From Acidimicrobiales bacterium (GTDB taxonomy: Bacteria > Actinomycetota > Acidimicrobiia > Acidimicrobiales > Acidimicrobilacustridaceae): DNA of 64,000 nt. The notes below the pieces were generated by a model. It saw nothing but the letters and a program-made list of their open reading frames with translations, was not told the origin of the DNA and did not search any database. The translations under genes and the position numbers were made by a program. This document shows positions 8,083-16,798 of the stretch, one piece after another. The stretch spans positions 62,001 to 126,000 of the forward strand of contig JALOLR010000007.1 in the NCBI GenBank assembly GCA_025455885.1. Direction: 5' to 3'. Position 1 is the first letter of the stretch, and each line of letters opens with the position of its first letter.

Positions 8083-9345
8083 ATGAACGCCCAGATCAAC
8101 ACCGTCGTCGAGCGCCGCCGCGCCCTGGGCGCCCGCCGCCGGCGCACGGCCGCCCTCGTCGCCGCCGTCGTCGGGCTCGCCCTCGTAGCGGGGGCGTGCA
8201 GCGACTCCTCTGATTCGTCCTCCCCGGCGACCACCGCGCCGCCCGCACCGGTGGACTTCAGCCAGCGGGGCCCCTACCCCGTCGGCCGCACCATCCTGGC
8301 CCTCCCCGACCGACAGGTCTACGTCTTCTACCCGGCCGATCCGGCTGCCGTCGCCGACGCCGCCCCGATCGACGGGTACAGCTCGATCATCGGGTTCCCG
8401 GAGTCCGTGCGGGCGGTGATCCCGCCCGAGATCGTCCAGGACATTCCCCTCGACTCCTACGATCAGCCGGCGCCCTCACCGGAGGGGCCGTTCCCGACCA
8501 TCATCTACTCCCACGGTGCGGGCGACTACGCCGCCTTCGCCTCCCAGCACTTCGAACACATGGCGTCGTGGGGCTTCGTCACCGCTTCCCCAGAGCACAT
8601 CGAGCGCGACCTCGCCGCCTCCACCCTCGGCCAGACCCGACAGGGTGACGACGTCGCCGTGCTGCGCGCCACCCTGGCGCTGCTCGGCGAGCAGAACACC
8701 TCCGGTCCGCTGGCCGGGGCCATGAACCTCGACCAGCTTGCCGCCGAAGGACTCAGCGCCGGCGGCAGCGCCGTGCTGCGGTTCGCCCAGGACCCGGAGG
8801 TGAAGACGGTCATCGGTCGCGCCCCGGGCTACGGGGTCAGCATCGACGTGCCCGAGGCGATCCGCAGTGACGCCGAGGCCCGCCGGGCGTTCGTCGACCA
8901 GGCCATCGACGCCGCGTACGCCGCCACGCCGCCCCCCGACAAGCCGTCGATGATCATCGCCGGCGAGGTCGACGAGACCATCCCCCTCGCCAACATCGAA
9001 CGGACCTTCGCCTGGCTCGCGCCCCCCAAGCGCTTCGCCGTCATCGCCGGCGGAGGGCACAACGCCTTCACCGACCTGTGCGCCCCGATCCGTGCCGGGG
9101 GTGGCCTCATGCAGTTCTCCGGCCGGATCCCTGCGCCGGATGCGCTCCTGGCGCGCGGCGAGGACGGCTGCACCGAGGCCAACATCGACCCGCAGGTCGC
9201 CTACGACCTCATCGACCAGCTCACCGTCGCGCAGCTCCGCAACGTGTTCGGCATCGACGCTCCCCAGGCCGCGGCGTCGCTCGAACGGGCCTACCTCGAC
9301 GAGCTCTTCCCGGGAGCTCTCTCGGCCTACGAGTACGTGCCCTGA
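8083..9345 (+). CDS. Lipoprotein alpha/beta hydrolase (PAF-acetylhydrolase-like)
   Basis: A 420-aa exported esterase-like protein. The N-terminus has an arginine-rich n-region, a hydrophobic stretch and a lipobox (VAGAC, Cys39) followed by a Ser/Asp/Thr/Pro linker, so it should be anchored to the outer face of the membrane. The body is an alpha/beta hydrolase: IIYSHGAGDY, nucleophile elbow GLSAGG, and a late GGGHNAF histidine. This resembles dienelactone/platelet-activating-factor acetylhydrolase relatives. Start ATG 8083 has an AGGGGG ribosome-binding site. It lies 94 bases after the alkyl-sulfatase-like gene. Its end overlaps the end of the convergent amidase gene by 19 bases. Confidence 0.8.
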   Translation: MNAQINTVVERRRALGARRRRTAALVAAVVGLALVAGACSDSSDSSSPATTAPPAPVDFSQRGPYPVGRTILALPDRQVYVFYPADPAAVADAAPIDGYSSIIGFPESVRAVIPPEIVQDIPLDSYDQPAPSPEGPFPTIIYSHGAGDYAAFASQHFEHMASWGFVTASPEHIERDLAASTLGQTRQGDDVAVLRATLALLGEQNTSGPLAGAMNLDQLAAEGLSAGGSAVLRFAQDPEVKTVIGRAPGYGVSIDVPEAIRSDAEARRAFVDQAIDAAYAATPPPDKPSMIIAGEVDETIPLANIERTFAWLAPPKRFAVIAGGGHNAFTDLCAPIRAGGGLMQFSGRIPAPDALLARGEDGCTEANIDPQVAYDLIDQLTVAQLRNVFGIDAPQAAASLERAYLDELFPGALSAYEYVP

Positions 9346-10175
9346 CCCGACGCCGGGGGCCGGTAGGCCCCGGGTCGGCGGTTGGCGAGGCTGGGGAGGC
9401 GCTCCCTGATCCGGGTCTGCGCGTCGAGGTCGACGTCGGCCACGACGACGGCGTCGCCCTCGGCGCCGGCCTCGGCCAGGATCGTGCCCCACGCATCCAC
9501 CACCATCGAGTGCCCGTGGCGGACGATCCCGTCAGGGCTGGTGCCCCACTGGTCGGCGGCCACGACGGCCACCTGGTTCTCGACGGCCCGGGTGCGCACC
9601 AGCAGTTCCCAGTGGGCGCGACCGGTGGCCGCGGTGAACGCCGACGGCACGGCGATGATCGACGCGCCGAGCAGGGCCTCGGCGAGGAAGAGCTCGGGGA
9701 AGCGCAGGTCGTAGCAGGTGGTCAGCCCGAGCACCGGGGCGGTGGGCGCGGTGTCCACGGCACAGGTCACCGGTCCGGGACCGGGGCTGAACGTCTCGGA
9801 CTCCCGGGTCGCCGCTCCCTCCACCCCGACGTCGAACAGGTGCACCTTCCGATAGCAGGCGACCAGACGGCCGTCGGGTGAGATCAGCGGTGACGTGTTG
9901 TAGAGGCGCCCGTCGGGGTCCCGCTCGACGAAGCTCCCGGCGACCAGCCAGCACCGCTCGGCGCGCGCCCGGTGCGCGGCCCATCCGACGGTCGGCCCGT
10001 CGAGCGGCTCGGCGGCGGCCACCATGGCCTCCCGGCGGCCCAGCGCGGCGAAGAGCTCGGGCAGCACCACCAGGTCCGCGCCGTCGGCGGCGGCCCGGTA
10101 CACCAAGGCGTCAGCGGCCTCGCGCGCCGCGTCCGGGTCGGGTCGGCACTGCATCTGCACTGCGGCGACGCGCAC
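9327..10175 (-). CDS. Carbon-nitrogen hydrolase (Nit-type amidase)
   Basis: Nitrilase-superfamily amidase of 282 aa with the catalytic triad Glu40 (LPELF), Lys110 (YRKVHLFD) and Cys154 (TTCYDLRFPE). The closest recognisable group is the Nit1/Nit2 type, which includes deaminated-glutathione amidase and omega-amidase; the CYDLRFPEL block is typical. Metabolite repair is therefore plausible but inferred. GTG 10175 is chosen because TACCGT lies 7 bases upstream, the leaderless arrangement, and it opens directly on the conserved VRVAAVQMQC strand. Confidence 0.87.
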   Translation of the reverse strand: MRVAAVQMQCRPDPDAAREAADALVYRAAADGADLVVLPELFAALGRREAMVAAAEPLDGPTVGWAAHRARAERCWLVAGSFVERDPDGRLYNTSPLISPDGRLVACYRKVHLFDVGVEGAATRESETFSPGPGPVTCAVDTAPTAPVLGLTTCYDLRFPELFLAEALLGASIIAVPSAFTAATGRAHWELLVRTRAVENQVAVVAADQWGTSPDGIVRHGHSMVVDAWGTILAEAGAEGDAVVVADVDLDAQTRIRERLPSLANRRPGAYRPPASGQGTYS

Positions 10176-10182
10176 GAAACCG

Positions 10183-10188
10183 ACGGTA
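10183..10188 (-). promoter_or_regulatory. Putative -10 box of the Nit-type amidase gene
   Basis: Minus-strand TACCGT is followed by 7 bases and then GTG 10175. No Shine-Dalgarno sequence lies in between, which favours a leaderless transcript. Confidence 0.45.
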
Positions 10189-10293
10189 ACCGTCGCCGGG
10201 CTCCGCCCCACGGCAGCTCCCAGGTTTCCGCGCCCGCAGGGCCGTCCCGGCCGCCGAGTCCGCACGCGACGTCACCCCCACCGGAGATGTCGG

Positions 10294-10830
10294 TCAGGGA
10301 CGGGCCCGCCAGTCGTGACGTCCCTGGCGCACCGCCGTGGCCGAGACGCCGTGGTGGGCCGGGTCGGTGTCGAGCACCACCACCTCCACCATCTCCACCA
10401 GCTTGGCCCGCGGGTCCGGGAGCGGCCACGGGGGGCGGGGGGCCACGGCCACGACGGGGAGTCGGGCGAGCGCCTCGTCCCGAGCCTGCACCGACGTGTA
10501 CCAGGCGGGATCGAGGAGCTGGTGCCACTTGTCGGCCCCGACCACGACCACGTCGTAGCCCGCGGCGACGTCGACCAGCAGGCGGGCCGGGGTCGACCGC
10601 AGCCCGAGCCACGGTCGCCGGTCCGCCAACCGGGCGAGCTCGGCGATGCGGTCGTCCACCGCGGTCAGCGTCGCGGCGTCCTTGCCGAGGGCGTCGACCG
10701 AGATGCTCAGGTCCACGCGCACCAGGCCGCACTGGCGCAGCGCGGTCTCGGCCACGTGGAGGTGGGCCACCGTGACCGGGTCGAACGAGCCCGGGTACAC
10801 CCCGACCCGATCGGGCCCCTCGCGGTCCAC
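10294..10830 (-). CDS. NadD-like nicotinate-nucleotide adenylyltransferase
   Basis: Nucleotidyltransferase of 178 aa with the N-terminal fold GVYPGSFDPVTVAHLHVAE, in which the usual HxGH second histidine sits in TVAH, and the late S/T-x-T-x-[IV]R motif as VSATAVRQGR. This architecture is that of NadD/CoaD-type transferases; NadD-like activity (NaMN to NaAD) is the best guess, but another NadD may exist elsewhere. The start is GTG 10830: TACCAT lies 6 bases upstream on the minus strand, and no in-frame ATG is available nearby. No operon partner is evident. Confidence 0.7.
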   Translation of the reverse strand: MDREGPDRVGVYPGSFDPVTVAHLHVAETALRQCGLVRVDLSISVDALGKDAATLTAVDDRIAELARLADRRPWLGLRSTPARLLVDVAAGYDVVVVGADKWHQLLDPAWYTSVQARDEALARLPVVAVAPRPPWPLPDPRAKLVEMVEVVVLDTDPAHHGVSATAVRQGRHDWRARP

Positions 10831-10836
10831 CCGATG

Positions 10837-10842
10837 ATGGTA
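10837..10842 (-). promoter_or_regulatory. Putative -10 box of the NadD-like gene
   Basis: TACCAT on the minus strand, 6 bases before GTG 10830, suggests a leaderless mRNA. Confidence 0.45.
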
Positions 10843-10915
10843 CCGACGCCACCCGCCGCCCTCGGGCGCACACCGCCGCCGGGCCCGCGAGACTGCGACG
10901 GCGAGGGGAGGGGTC

Positions 10916-11698
10916 ATGGACGACGACCAGCAGAGGGACCACGACGGGCACGCGACCGTGCGCACCGAGGTGCACGACCGGGTGCTGGTCGTGCACCTCG
11001 ACCGGGAGCACAAGCGCAACGCCGTCGATCCCGAGATGACGGCGGGCATCGACGCCGCCCTCAACCGGCTCGAGGACGACCCCGAGCTCTGGGCGGGCGT
11101 GATCACCGGCACCGCAACCGTCTTCTCGGCCGGCACCGACCTGCGGGCCGGGATGTCGGCCAGTGAGCGGGGCGGGCAGTACGGGGTCATCCGCCGCAGG
11201 CGCACCACGCCGCTCCTCGCCGCCGTCGAAGGGCCCGCCCTCGGCGGGGGGATGGAGATCGTCCTCGCCTGCGACCTCGTCGTCGCCTCCACCACCGCCC
11301 GCTTCGGCCTCCCCGAGGTGCAGCGCAGCCTCGTCCCGGTCTGCGCCGGGGTGTTCCGGTCGGTGCGCACCCTCCCCCTCAACGTCGCCCGGGAGATCCT
11401 CCTGACCGGCGACCCGATCGACGCCGAGCGCGCCGAGCGCCTCGGCTTCGTGGCCCGGGTCACCGCGCCCGGCCGGGCCTGCGCCGAGGCCGTCGCCCTG
11501 GCCGAGCGGATCTGTCGCAACGGGCCGGTGGCGATCCGCGAGACGATGCGCATCCTCGACGGCCTCCACGAGGGACCCGACGAGGTGGGCTGGGCGCTCA
11601 CCGAGCGCGCCGAGGCCGTCATCCGTGCCTCGGACGACACCGTCGAGGGCGTCACGGCGTTCTTCGAGCGCCGCGAGCCGCGGTGGAGCGGTCGCTGA
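10916..11698 (+). CDS. Crotonase / enoyl-CoA hydratase family protein
   Basis: Acyl-CoA hydratase or isomerase of 260 aa. The oxyanion-hole segments are SAGTDL (71-76) and EGPALGGG (104-111). Glutamates at the two usual catalytic positions are present (Glu113 in GGGMEIVLACD, Glu133 in LPEVQRSLVP), so hydratase activity is plausible. The C-terminal helical region is normal. Start ATG 10916 follows a purine-rich ribosome-binding site (GAGGGGAGGGG). The acyl-CoA dehydrogenase 72 bases downstream on the same strand suggests a shared beta-oxidation role. Confidence 0.88.
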   Translation: MDDDQQRDHDGHATVRTEVHDRVLVVHLDREHKRNAVDPEMTAGIDAALNRLEDDPELWAGVITGTATVFSAGTDLRAGMSASERGGQYGVIRRRRTTPLLAAVEGPALGGGMEIVLACDLVVASTTARFGLPEVQRSLVPVCAGVFRSVRTLPLNVAREILLTGDPIDAERAERLGFVARVTAPGRACAEAVALAERICRNGPVAIRETMRILDGLHEGPDEVGWALTERAEAVIRASDDTVEGVTAFFERREPRWSGR

Positions 11699-11770
11699 CC
11701 GAGCGCGCGTTTGGGCCGCCTCGGGCCGTCGCGGCATGATGTCGGCACCAGGCCAGCAGGGGGAGCGACC

Positions 11771-12988
11771 GTGAACTTCGACGAGACACCGGAGGAAGCC
11801 GCCTTCCGCGAGGAGTGCCGGTCGTTCCTGTCCAGCCACGCCGAGCCGAAGGCCCCGGGTGCCATCCGGGTGGTCATGAGCACGATGGCCGAGGACGAGG
11901 AGGCCCACGTCAAGGCCTGCCGGGAGTGGCAGCGCACCAAGGCCGAGGCCGGGTGGGCCGGTCTCACCTGGCCCGTCGAGTTCGGCGGGCGGGGGCTCAC
12001 CGGACTGCTCCAGGGGATCTTCCTCGAGGAGGAGGCCCGCTACGACGTGCCCACCGGCATGTTCGCCCAGGCCACCGGCATGGTCGGCCCGACGATCATC
12101 GTGCACGGCACCGAGCAGCAGAAGCAGGAGTTCCTCTCCCCGATCCTCCACGGCGAGCAGGTCTGGTGCCAGCTCTTCAGCGAGCCCAACGCCGGTTCCG
12201 ACCTCGCGTCGCTCGCCTGTCGGGCGGTACGCGACGGCGACGAGTTCGTCGTCAACGGACAGAAGGTCTGGACCTCGTCGGCCCATGTCGCCGATTGGGG
12301 CATGCTGCTCGTGCGCACCGACCTCGACGTCCCCAAGCACAAGGGCATCAGCTACCTGTTGCTCGACATGCGCACCCCCGGCATCGAGGTCCGTCCGCTG
12401 CGCCAGGCCACCGGTGCCGCAGAGTTCAACGAGGTCTTCCTCACCGACGTCCGCGTCCCGGTGGCCAACCTCCTCGGACCGGAGAACGCCGGCTGGGGCG
12501 TGGCGATGACCACCCTCACCAGCGAGCGCGCCGACATCGGGTCGGGCCACGCCAACGGCTTCGACAGCGTCCTCGGCCTCGCCCGGCGCTTCGGCGTGAC
12601 CGACGACCCCACCTTCCGCCAGCGTCTCGCCCAGCTCTACACGAGCTTCGAGATCGGCCGGTACATGGGCTACCGGGTGCGCACCGCGGCCAGCAAGGGC
12701 ATCGCCCCGGGCCCCGAGGTGTCGGTCATGAAGATCGCCGTGTCCGAGCGGCTCGCCTTCCAGGGTGACCTCGTGGAGGCCATCCAGGGTCCGACCGGGA
12801 TGCTGTGGGGCGAGGACGCCCCCGACGACGGCTACTGGCAGTCGATGACCTTCATGGGCCAGTGGATGGCCCGCATCGGCGGCGGCACGGAGGACGTGCA
12901 GCGCAACATCGTCGGCGAGCGGGTCCTCGGGCTGCCGCGCGAGCCGGGCAACGACCGCACCACCGCCTTCCGCGACCTGCCGCACTGA
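11771..12988 (+). CDS. Acyl-CoA dehydrogenase
   Basis: FAD-dependent acyl-CoA dehydrogenase of 405 aa (FadE type), catalysing alpha,beta-dehydrogenation of an acyl-CoA. The N-terminal helical domain is followed by the FAD/substrate loop CQLFSEPNAGSDLA and NGQKVWTSSAHVADW, and the C-terminal signature GGGTEDVQRNIVGERVLGLP. GTG 11771 is used because it follows AGGGGGAG with a proper spacer; the longer in-frame extension to 11711 has no ribosome-binding site. Chain-length or steroid specificity cannot be judged. Electrons would pass to ETF, which is encoded elsewhere. Confidence 0.92.
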   Translation: MNFDETPEEAAFREECRSFLSSHAEPKAPGAIRVVMSTMAEDEEAHVKACREWQRTKAEAGWAGLTWPVEFGGRGLTGLLQGIFLEEEARYDVPTGMFAQATGMVGPTIIVHGTEQQKQEFLSPILHGEQVWCQLFSEPNAGSDLASLACRAVRDGDEFVVNGQKVWTSSAHVADWGMLLVRTDLDVPKHKGISYLLLDMRTPGIEVRPLRQATGAAEFNEVFLTDVRVPVANLLGPENAGWGVAMTTLTSERADIGSGHANGFDSVLGLARRFGVTDDPTFRQRLAQLYTSFEIGRYMGYRVRTAASKGIAPGPEVSVMKIAVSERLAFQGDLVEAIQGPTGMLWGEDAPDDGYWQSMTFMGQWMARIGGGTEDVQRNIVGERVLGLPREPGNDRTTAFRDLPH

Positions 12989-13051
12989 CCATCGTTCGCC
13001 GGGGGCCGGGCGACATCGGTCTCCTCCGGTGGCGGGGGGCTCGTCGCCCCG

Positions 13052-13057
13052 TACCCT
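13052..13057 (+). promoter_or_regulatory. Putative -10 box of the 122-aa protein gene
   Basis: TACCCT ends 7 bases before ATG 13065 and no Shine-Dalgarno sequence intervenes. This matches the leaderless pattern found repeatedly in the window. Confidence 0.45.
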
Positions 13058-13064
13058 CGGTCCC

Positions 13065-13433
13065 ATGGGAGTCTCCGTCGTCGTCCACGAGGACGAGGTG
13101 GTCGTCGAGTTCGGTGGACTCGACCGGATCCTCGCCCTCAAGGGCCGCCTGGTGCTGCCGATCGCCGACATCACCGACGCACGCGTGGCGCGCCAGGCCG
13201 ACCTCCGGGCGGACCTCGGTTGGCGGATCGGCGGCGGGTACCTGCCGGGGGCCTTCGCCACCGGGCACTTCGGCACGAGGGGTCGACCCGGATCCCGACA
13301 GCTGTGGGACTGCTATCGCGACGACGACGTGCTCGTGGTCGAGACCCGACTCGAGAGCCCGTGGCGGGTCGTGCTCCAGCACCCCGACCGCGACCGGCTG
13401 GCCTGGTTGATCGCCGAGCGCATCGAGCGCTGA
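13065..13433 (+). CDS. Conserved hypothetical protein, beta-rich
   Basis: A 122-aa soluble protein with no assigned function. It alternates short hydrophobic strands (VSVVVHEDEVVVEFGG, GRLVLPIADITDARV, DVLVVETRL, PWRVVLQHPD) and ends in a helix (RLAWLIAERIER). This pattern resembles small PH-like actinobacterial proteins, but that is only an impression. There are no transmembrane segments or metal motifs. ATG 13065 is supported by the adjacent -10-like TACCCT. It stands alone between the acyl-CoA dehydrogenase and the CHAD operon. Confidence 0.75.
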   Translation: MGVSVVVHEDEVVVEFGGLDRILALKGRLVLPIADITDARVARQADLRADLGWRIGGGYLPGAFATGHFGTRGRPGSRQLWDCYRDDDVLVVETRLESPWRVVLQHPDRDRLAWLIAERIER

Positions 13434-13493
13434 GTCCCGGCGCACCGCGCCCCGGTAGTGTCGGCGGTTCCGTGACGGCGAAAGGGTCGTTGG

Positions 13494-15059
13494 TTGAGCG
13501 AGCTGCAGCGCTTCGTGGTCGTCGCCGACGGTGATCCCGAGATCCTGCTCTCCGCCGTCGCCGAGCGGGCCGGACTCGTGGAGGTCGCCCAGCAGGCGGC
13601 GCGCCGCACCTTCCTCGACACCGCCGACGGCCGCCTCCGGGGCGCCGGGACCGTCCTGGAGGTGCGTACCCCCGTCGCCGGGCGGCGCCAGCCCGAACTG
13701 ATCTGGACGTCGATCGAGACCGGCCAGACCCTGGCGGCCGTCGACGCCCCCGTCGAGGTCGGGAGCCCGTGCTTCGCGGGCGACCTCCCCGGCGCGCCGG
13801 GCACGGAACGGCTGGCCGAGCTCATCGAGATGCGAGCCCTGCTCGCGCAGGCCGAGGTGATGAGCCGGCTCCTCACGTTCGCACTGCACGACGACGAGGG
13901 GAAGACCACCGTCCGCGTCGTGCTCGACAACAGCACGCTGCTCGGGTCCGCCACGCTGCCGACGATCGTGGAGCTCGTCCCCGTCCGGGGCTACGACCGC
14001 GATGCCGCTCGGCTCGGCGAGCTGCTGGCCGCCCAGGTGACGCTCGAGCCCGTCGCCGCGCCGCTCGTCGACCTCGCCCGCGCCGCCCTCGGCGCGCCGC
14101 CCTACCTCAGCTCCAAGCTCCGCCTCGCCCTCGACCCCGCCATCGACGCCGAGACGGCCTGGAGGACCGTCCTCACGACCCTTGCCGCAACGATGGCCGC
14201 CAACCTCGACGGCACCCTCGCCGACACCGACAGCGAGTTCCTCCACGACTTCCGGGTGGCGGTGCGCCGCACCCGGTCGGTTCTCCAGGAGGGCGCCCGG
14301 GTCCTGCCCCCCGACGACCGGGCGCACTGGCGCGCCCGGTTCAAGTGGTTGGGCGACATCACCACCCCCACCCGCGACGCCGACGTGCACCTCCTCGACC
14401 TCCCGGAGCTCATGGCCGGCCTCCCGCCCGGACGGGTGGCCGACCTCGGACCACTGCGCGACCTCATGGTCGACGAGCAACGTCGGGCCCACGCCGAGCT
14501 GGCCGCCCACCTCGGGTCCGACCGCTACCACGACCTGGTCGAGGCGTGGGACCGCTTCCTCGCCGACCCGTGGACCGGCGCCGGCGCCGACGCCGCCCGC
14601 CCCGCCCCCGCCGTCGTCGCCGGACGGTTGGCCACGGCCTGGAAGCGGGTGGTGCGTGACGGCCGGCGCATCGACGACGACGTCGCCGCCGAGGCCCTCC
14701 ACGACCTGCGCAAGGACGCCAAGCGCCTGCGCTACCTGCTCGAGGCGTTCGGCTCCCTCCTCGACCCGGCCGGCGTGGCGGTGGCGGTGAAGGCGCTCAA
14801 GGGCCTGCAGGACTGCCTCGGCGAGTTCCAGGACACCGAGGTCCAGGCCGTCGCCCTGGCCGGCTTCGGCGACCGACTCCTCGCCCGCGGCGACGTCCCG
14901 GCGGCCACGCTGCTCGCCATGGGGGCCGTCGTCGAGCACCTCGACGACCGGGGCCGGGCGGCGCGGGCCTCGTTCGCCGAACGCTTCGCGGCGTTCGACC
15001 ATCCCGACATCCGGCGGGTCTTCCGCCGCCTCATCGACGTCCCGGAGGACAACGGGTGA
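13494..15059 (+). CDS. CHAD-domain protein with degenerate CYTH-like N-terminus
   Basis: A 521-aa protein. Residues about 1-185 look like a CYTH/triphosphate-tunnel domain, but the diagnostic ExExK motif is missing, so catalysis there is doubtful. Residues about 200-515 form a CHAD domain: two helical repeats, each beginning with a basic signature, HDFRVAVRRTRS (251-262) and LHDLRKDAKRLRYLL (near 405). CHAD domains bind polyphosphate and locate to polyphosphate granules in studied bacteria. Start TTG 13494 is preceded by GAAAGGG at a 7-base spacing; no ATG or GTG is near. The stop overlaps the start of a ParA-type ATPase by 4 bases. Confidence 0.85.
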   Translation: MSELQRFVVVADGDPEILLSAVAERAGLVEVAQQAARRTFLDTADGRLRGAGTVLEVRTPVAGRRQPELIWTSIETGQTLAAVDAPVEVGSPCFAGDLPGAPGTERLAELIEMRALLAQAEVMSRLLTFALHDDEGKTTVRVVLDNSTLLGSATLPTIVELVPVRGYDRDAARLGELLAAQVTLEPVAAPLVDLARAALGAPPYLSSKLRLALDPAIDAETAWRTVLTTLAATMAANLDGTLADTDSEFLHDFRVAVRRTRSVLQEGARVLPPDDRAHWRARFKWLGDITTPTRDADVHLLDLPELMAGLPPGRVADLGPLRDLMVDEQRRAHAELAAHLGSDRYHDLVEAWDRFLADPWTGAGADAARPAPAVVAGRLATAWKRVVRDGRRIDDDVAAEALHDLRKDAKRLRYLLEAFGSLLDPAGVAVAVKALKGLQDCLGEFQDTEVQAVALAGFGDRLLARGDVPAATLLAMGAVVEHLDDRGRAARASFAERFAAFDHPDIRRVFRRLIDVPEDNG

Positions 15060-15802
15060 AGACCCTCGCGACCTACAACATCAAGGGCGGTGTCGGGAAG
15101 ACCGCCGCAGCGGTCAACCTCGCCCACCGGGCCTCGCTCGAGGGCCACCGGGTGCTCGTGTGGGACCTCGACCCGCAGGGCGCGGCCACCTTCTACTTCC
15201 GCGTCAAGCCCAAGGTGAAGGGAGGTGGCGAGGCGCTCGTGCAGGGCCGGCGGGAGCTCGATCGGGCCATCAAGGGGACCGACTACGACAACCTCGACCT
15301 CGTCCCCGCCGACTTCTCCTACCGCAACCTCGACCTGATGCTCGACGACGCCAAGAAGCCGTTGGGGCGGTTGGGCAAGCTGCTGGCCCCGCTGAAGGCC
15401 GACTACGACATCGTGATCCTCGATTGCCCACCGAGCATCTCGCTGGCCTCCGAGGCGGTCTTCCGCGCGTCCAACGCCCTCGTCGTCCCGATGATCCCCA
15501 CCACGCTGTCGGCGAGGACCTTCGACCAGCTCGAGGCCTTCGTCGCCGACCACCCGGAGGTCGTGAAGAAGCTCCAGGTGCTGGGGTTCTTCTCGATGGT
15601 CGACGCCCGCAAGAAGCTGCACCGCGAGCTGCTCGAGGAGCTGAGGACCCAACGCCCCGACCTCCTCGAGACCCGCATCCCCTCGGCCACCGACGTCGAG
15701 CGGATGGGGGTGCACCGGGCGCCCGTCGCGACGTTCGCCCCCCACAGCCGGGCCGCCAAGGCCTACGCCACGCTGTGGGCCGAGATCACCGCCCGCCTCT
15801 GA
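15056..15802 (+). CDS. ParA/MinD-type ATPase
   Basis: Deviant Walker P-loop ATPase of 248 aa: Walker A KGGVGKT (10-16) with its signature lysine, the DLDPQGAATF A' motif and DIVILDCPPS Walker B. Such ATPases position plasmids, chromosomes, chemoreceptors and granules on the nucleoid or membrane. It is not next to a parB gene and is not near a recognisable origin, so it is probably not the chromosomal ParA. Instead it is translationally coupled (GTGA overlap) to the CHAD protein, which suggests that it positions polyphosphate bodies; this is inference. gluQ follows after 3 bases. Confidence 0.85.
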   Translation: MKTLATYNIKGGVGKTAAAVNLAHRASLEGHRVLVWDLDPQGAATFYFRVKPKVKGGGEALVQGRRELDRAIKGTDYDNLDLVPADFSYRNLDLMLDDAKKPLGRLGKLLAPLKADYDIVILDCPPSISLASEAVFRASNALVVPMIPTTLSARTFDQLEAFVADHPEVVKKLQVLGFFSMVDARKKLHRELLEELRTQRPDLLETRIPSATDVERMGVHRAPVATFAPHSRAAKAYATLWAEITARL

Positions 15803-15805
15803 GCC

Positions 15806-16798
15806 GTGCCGGACGGTCGCTTCGCGCCGAGCCCCACCGGGCCGCTGCACCTCGGCAACCTGCGCACCGCACTGCTGGCGTGGCTCTTCGCGCGTCACGA
15901 CGCCGCCCGGTTCCTGGTGAGGATCGAGGACCTCGACGAGGTCGGCGCCCGGCCCGAGCACGAGCGATCGGCGCTCGCCGACCTCGCGGTACTCGGCCTC
16001 GACCACGACGGACCGGTGGTGCGCCAGTCGGCGTTCCGCGACCGCCACGAACAGGTCGTGGAACGACTCGTCGCGCAGGAGCTGACCTATCCCTGCTACT
16101 GCACCCGGCGCGAGGTCCGCGCCGAGATCGAGGCGGCCTCCTCGGCACCCCAGGGTCCACTTCTGGAGGTCGCCTATCCGGGCACGTGCGCCGGCCTCGA
16201 CGCCCACGGCCGGGCGGCGCGTGAGGCCGAGGGGCGGCGGGCGGCCCTGCGGGTGCGGGCCGACGCCGCGGAGATCTCGTTCCGGGACCGTCTCGCCGGA
16301 CCGTGCCGCGGCATCGTCGACGACTTCGTCGTCCGTCGCGCCGACGGCACCCCGGCGTACAACCTGGCGGTGGTGGTGGACGACCACGACCAGGGGATCG
16401 GGGAGGTGGTCCGGGGCGACGACCTCCTCGGCACCACCCCGCGGCAGATCCTCCTCGCCCGCTGGCTGGGGTGGGACAGTCCCGCCTATGCCCACGTGCC
16501 GCTCGTGACCGGACCCGACGGCGAACGCCTCGCCAAGCGGCACGGCTCGGTCACCCTCGCCGACCAGGCCGTGCTCGGGCGCGGGCCGGCGGTGGTGCTC
16601 TCGTGGCTGGCGGCGTCGTTGGGTCTCGCCGAGGCGGGTGAGCCCGTCACCCCTGCGGTGGTCCTCGAGCGCTTCGACCCCGATCGCCTCCCCCGCGACC
16701 CGTGGTCCCTCCCTCCCGGGATCGTCGCCGGGACGCCCCGGGCGCCTGGACCCTCCGTGACTCCCGGGGCGTCCGGCGCCGGCTCGGAGCAGTGGTGA
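15806..16798 (+). CDS. gluQ: Glutamyl-Q tRNA(Asp) synthetase
   Basis: Paralogue of glutamyl-tRNA synthetase that lacks the anticodon-binding domain and attaches glutamate to queuosine at position 34 of tRNA-Asp. The 330-aa length fits. Visible features are FAPSPTGPLHLGN (HIGH-like HLGN, 15-18), a zinc site of type CxC...C (PCYCTRRE, YPGTC) and the KMSKS counterpart LAKRHGS. GTG 15806 lies 3 bases after the parA stop. Unusually, the last 40 or so residues are a proline/glycine-rich tail. The gene implies that the organism makes or salvages queuosine. Confidence 0.9.
   Translation: MPDGRFAPSPTGPLHLGNLRTALLAWLFARHDAARFLVRIEDLDEVGARPEHERSALADLAVLGLDHDGPVVRQSAFRDRHEQVVERLVAQELTYPCYCTRREVRAEIEAASSAPQGPLLEVAYPGTCAGLDAHGRAAREAEGRRAALRVRADAAEISFRDRLAGPCRGIVDDFVVRRADGTPAYNLAVVVDDHDQGIGEVVRGDDLLGTTPRQILLARWLGWDSPAYAHVPLVTGPDGERLAKRHGSVTLADQAVLGRGPAVVLSWLAASLGLAEAGEPVTPAVVLERFDPDRLPRDPWSLPPGIVAGTPRAPGPSVTPGASGAGSEQW

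Noticed and set aside
15056-15802. ParA as the chromosomal partition ATPase
   Set aside because: There is no parB partner, no parS-like sites were noticed, and it is coupled instead to a CHAD protein and gluQ.
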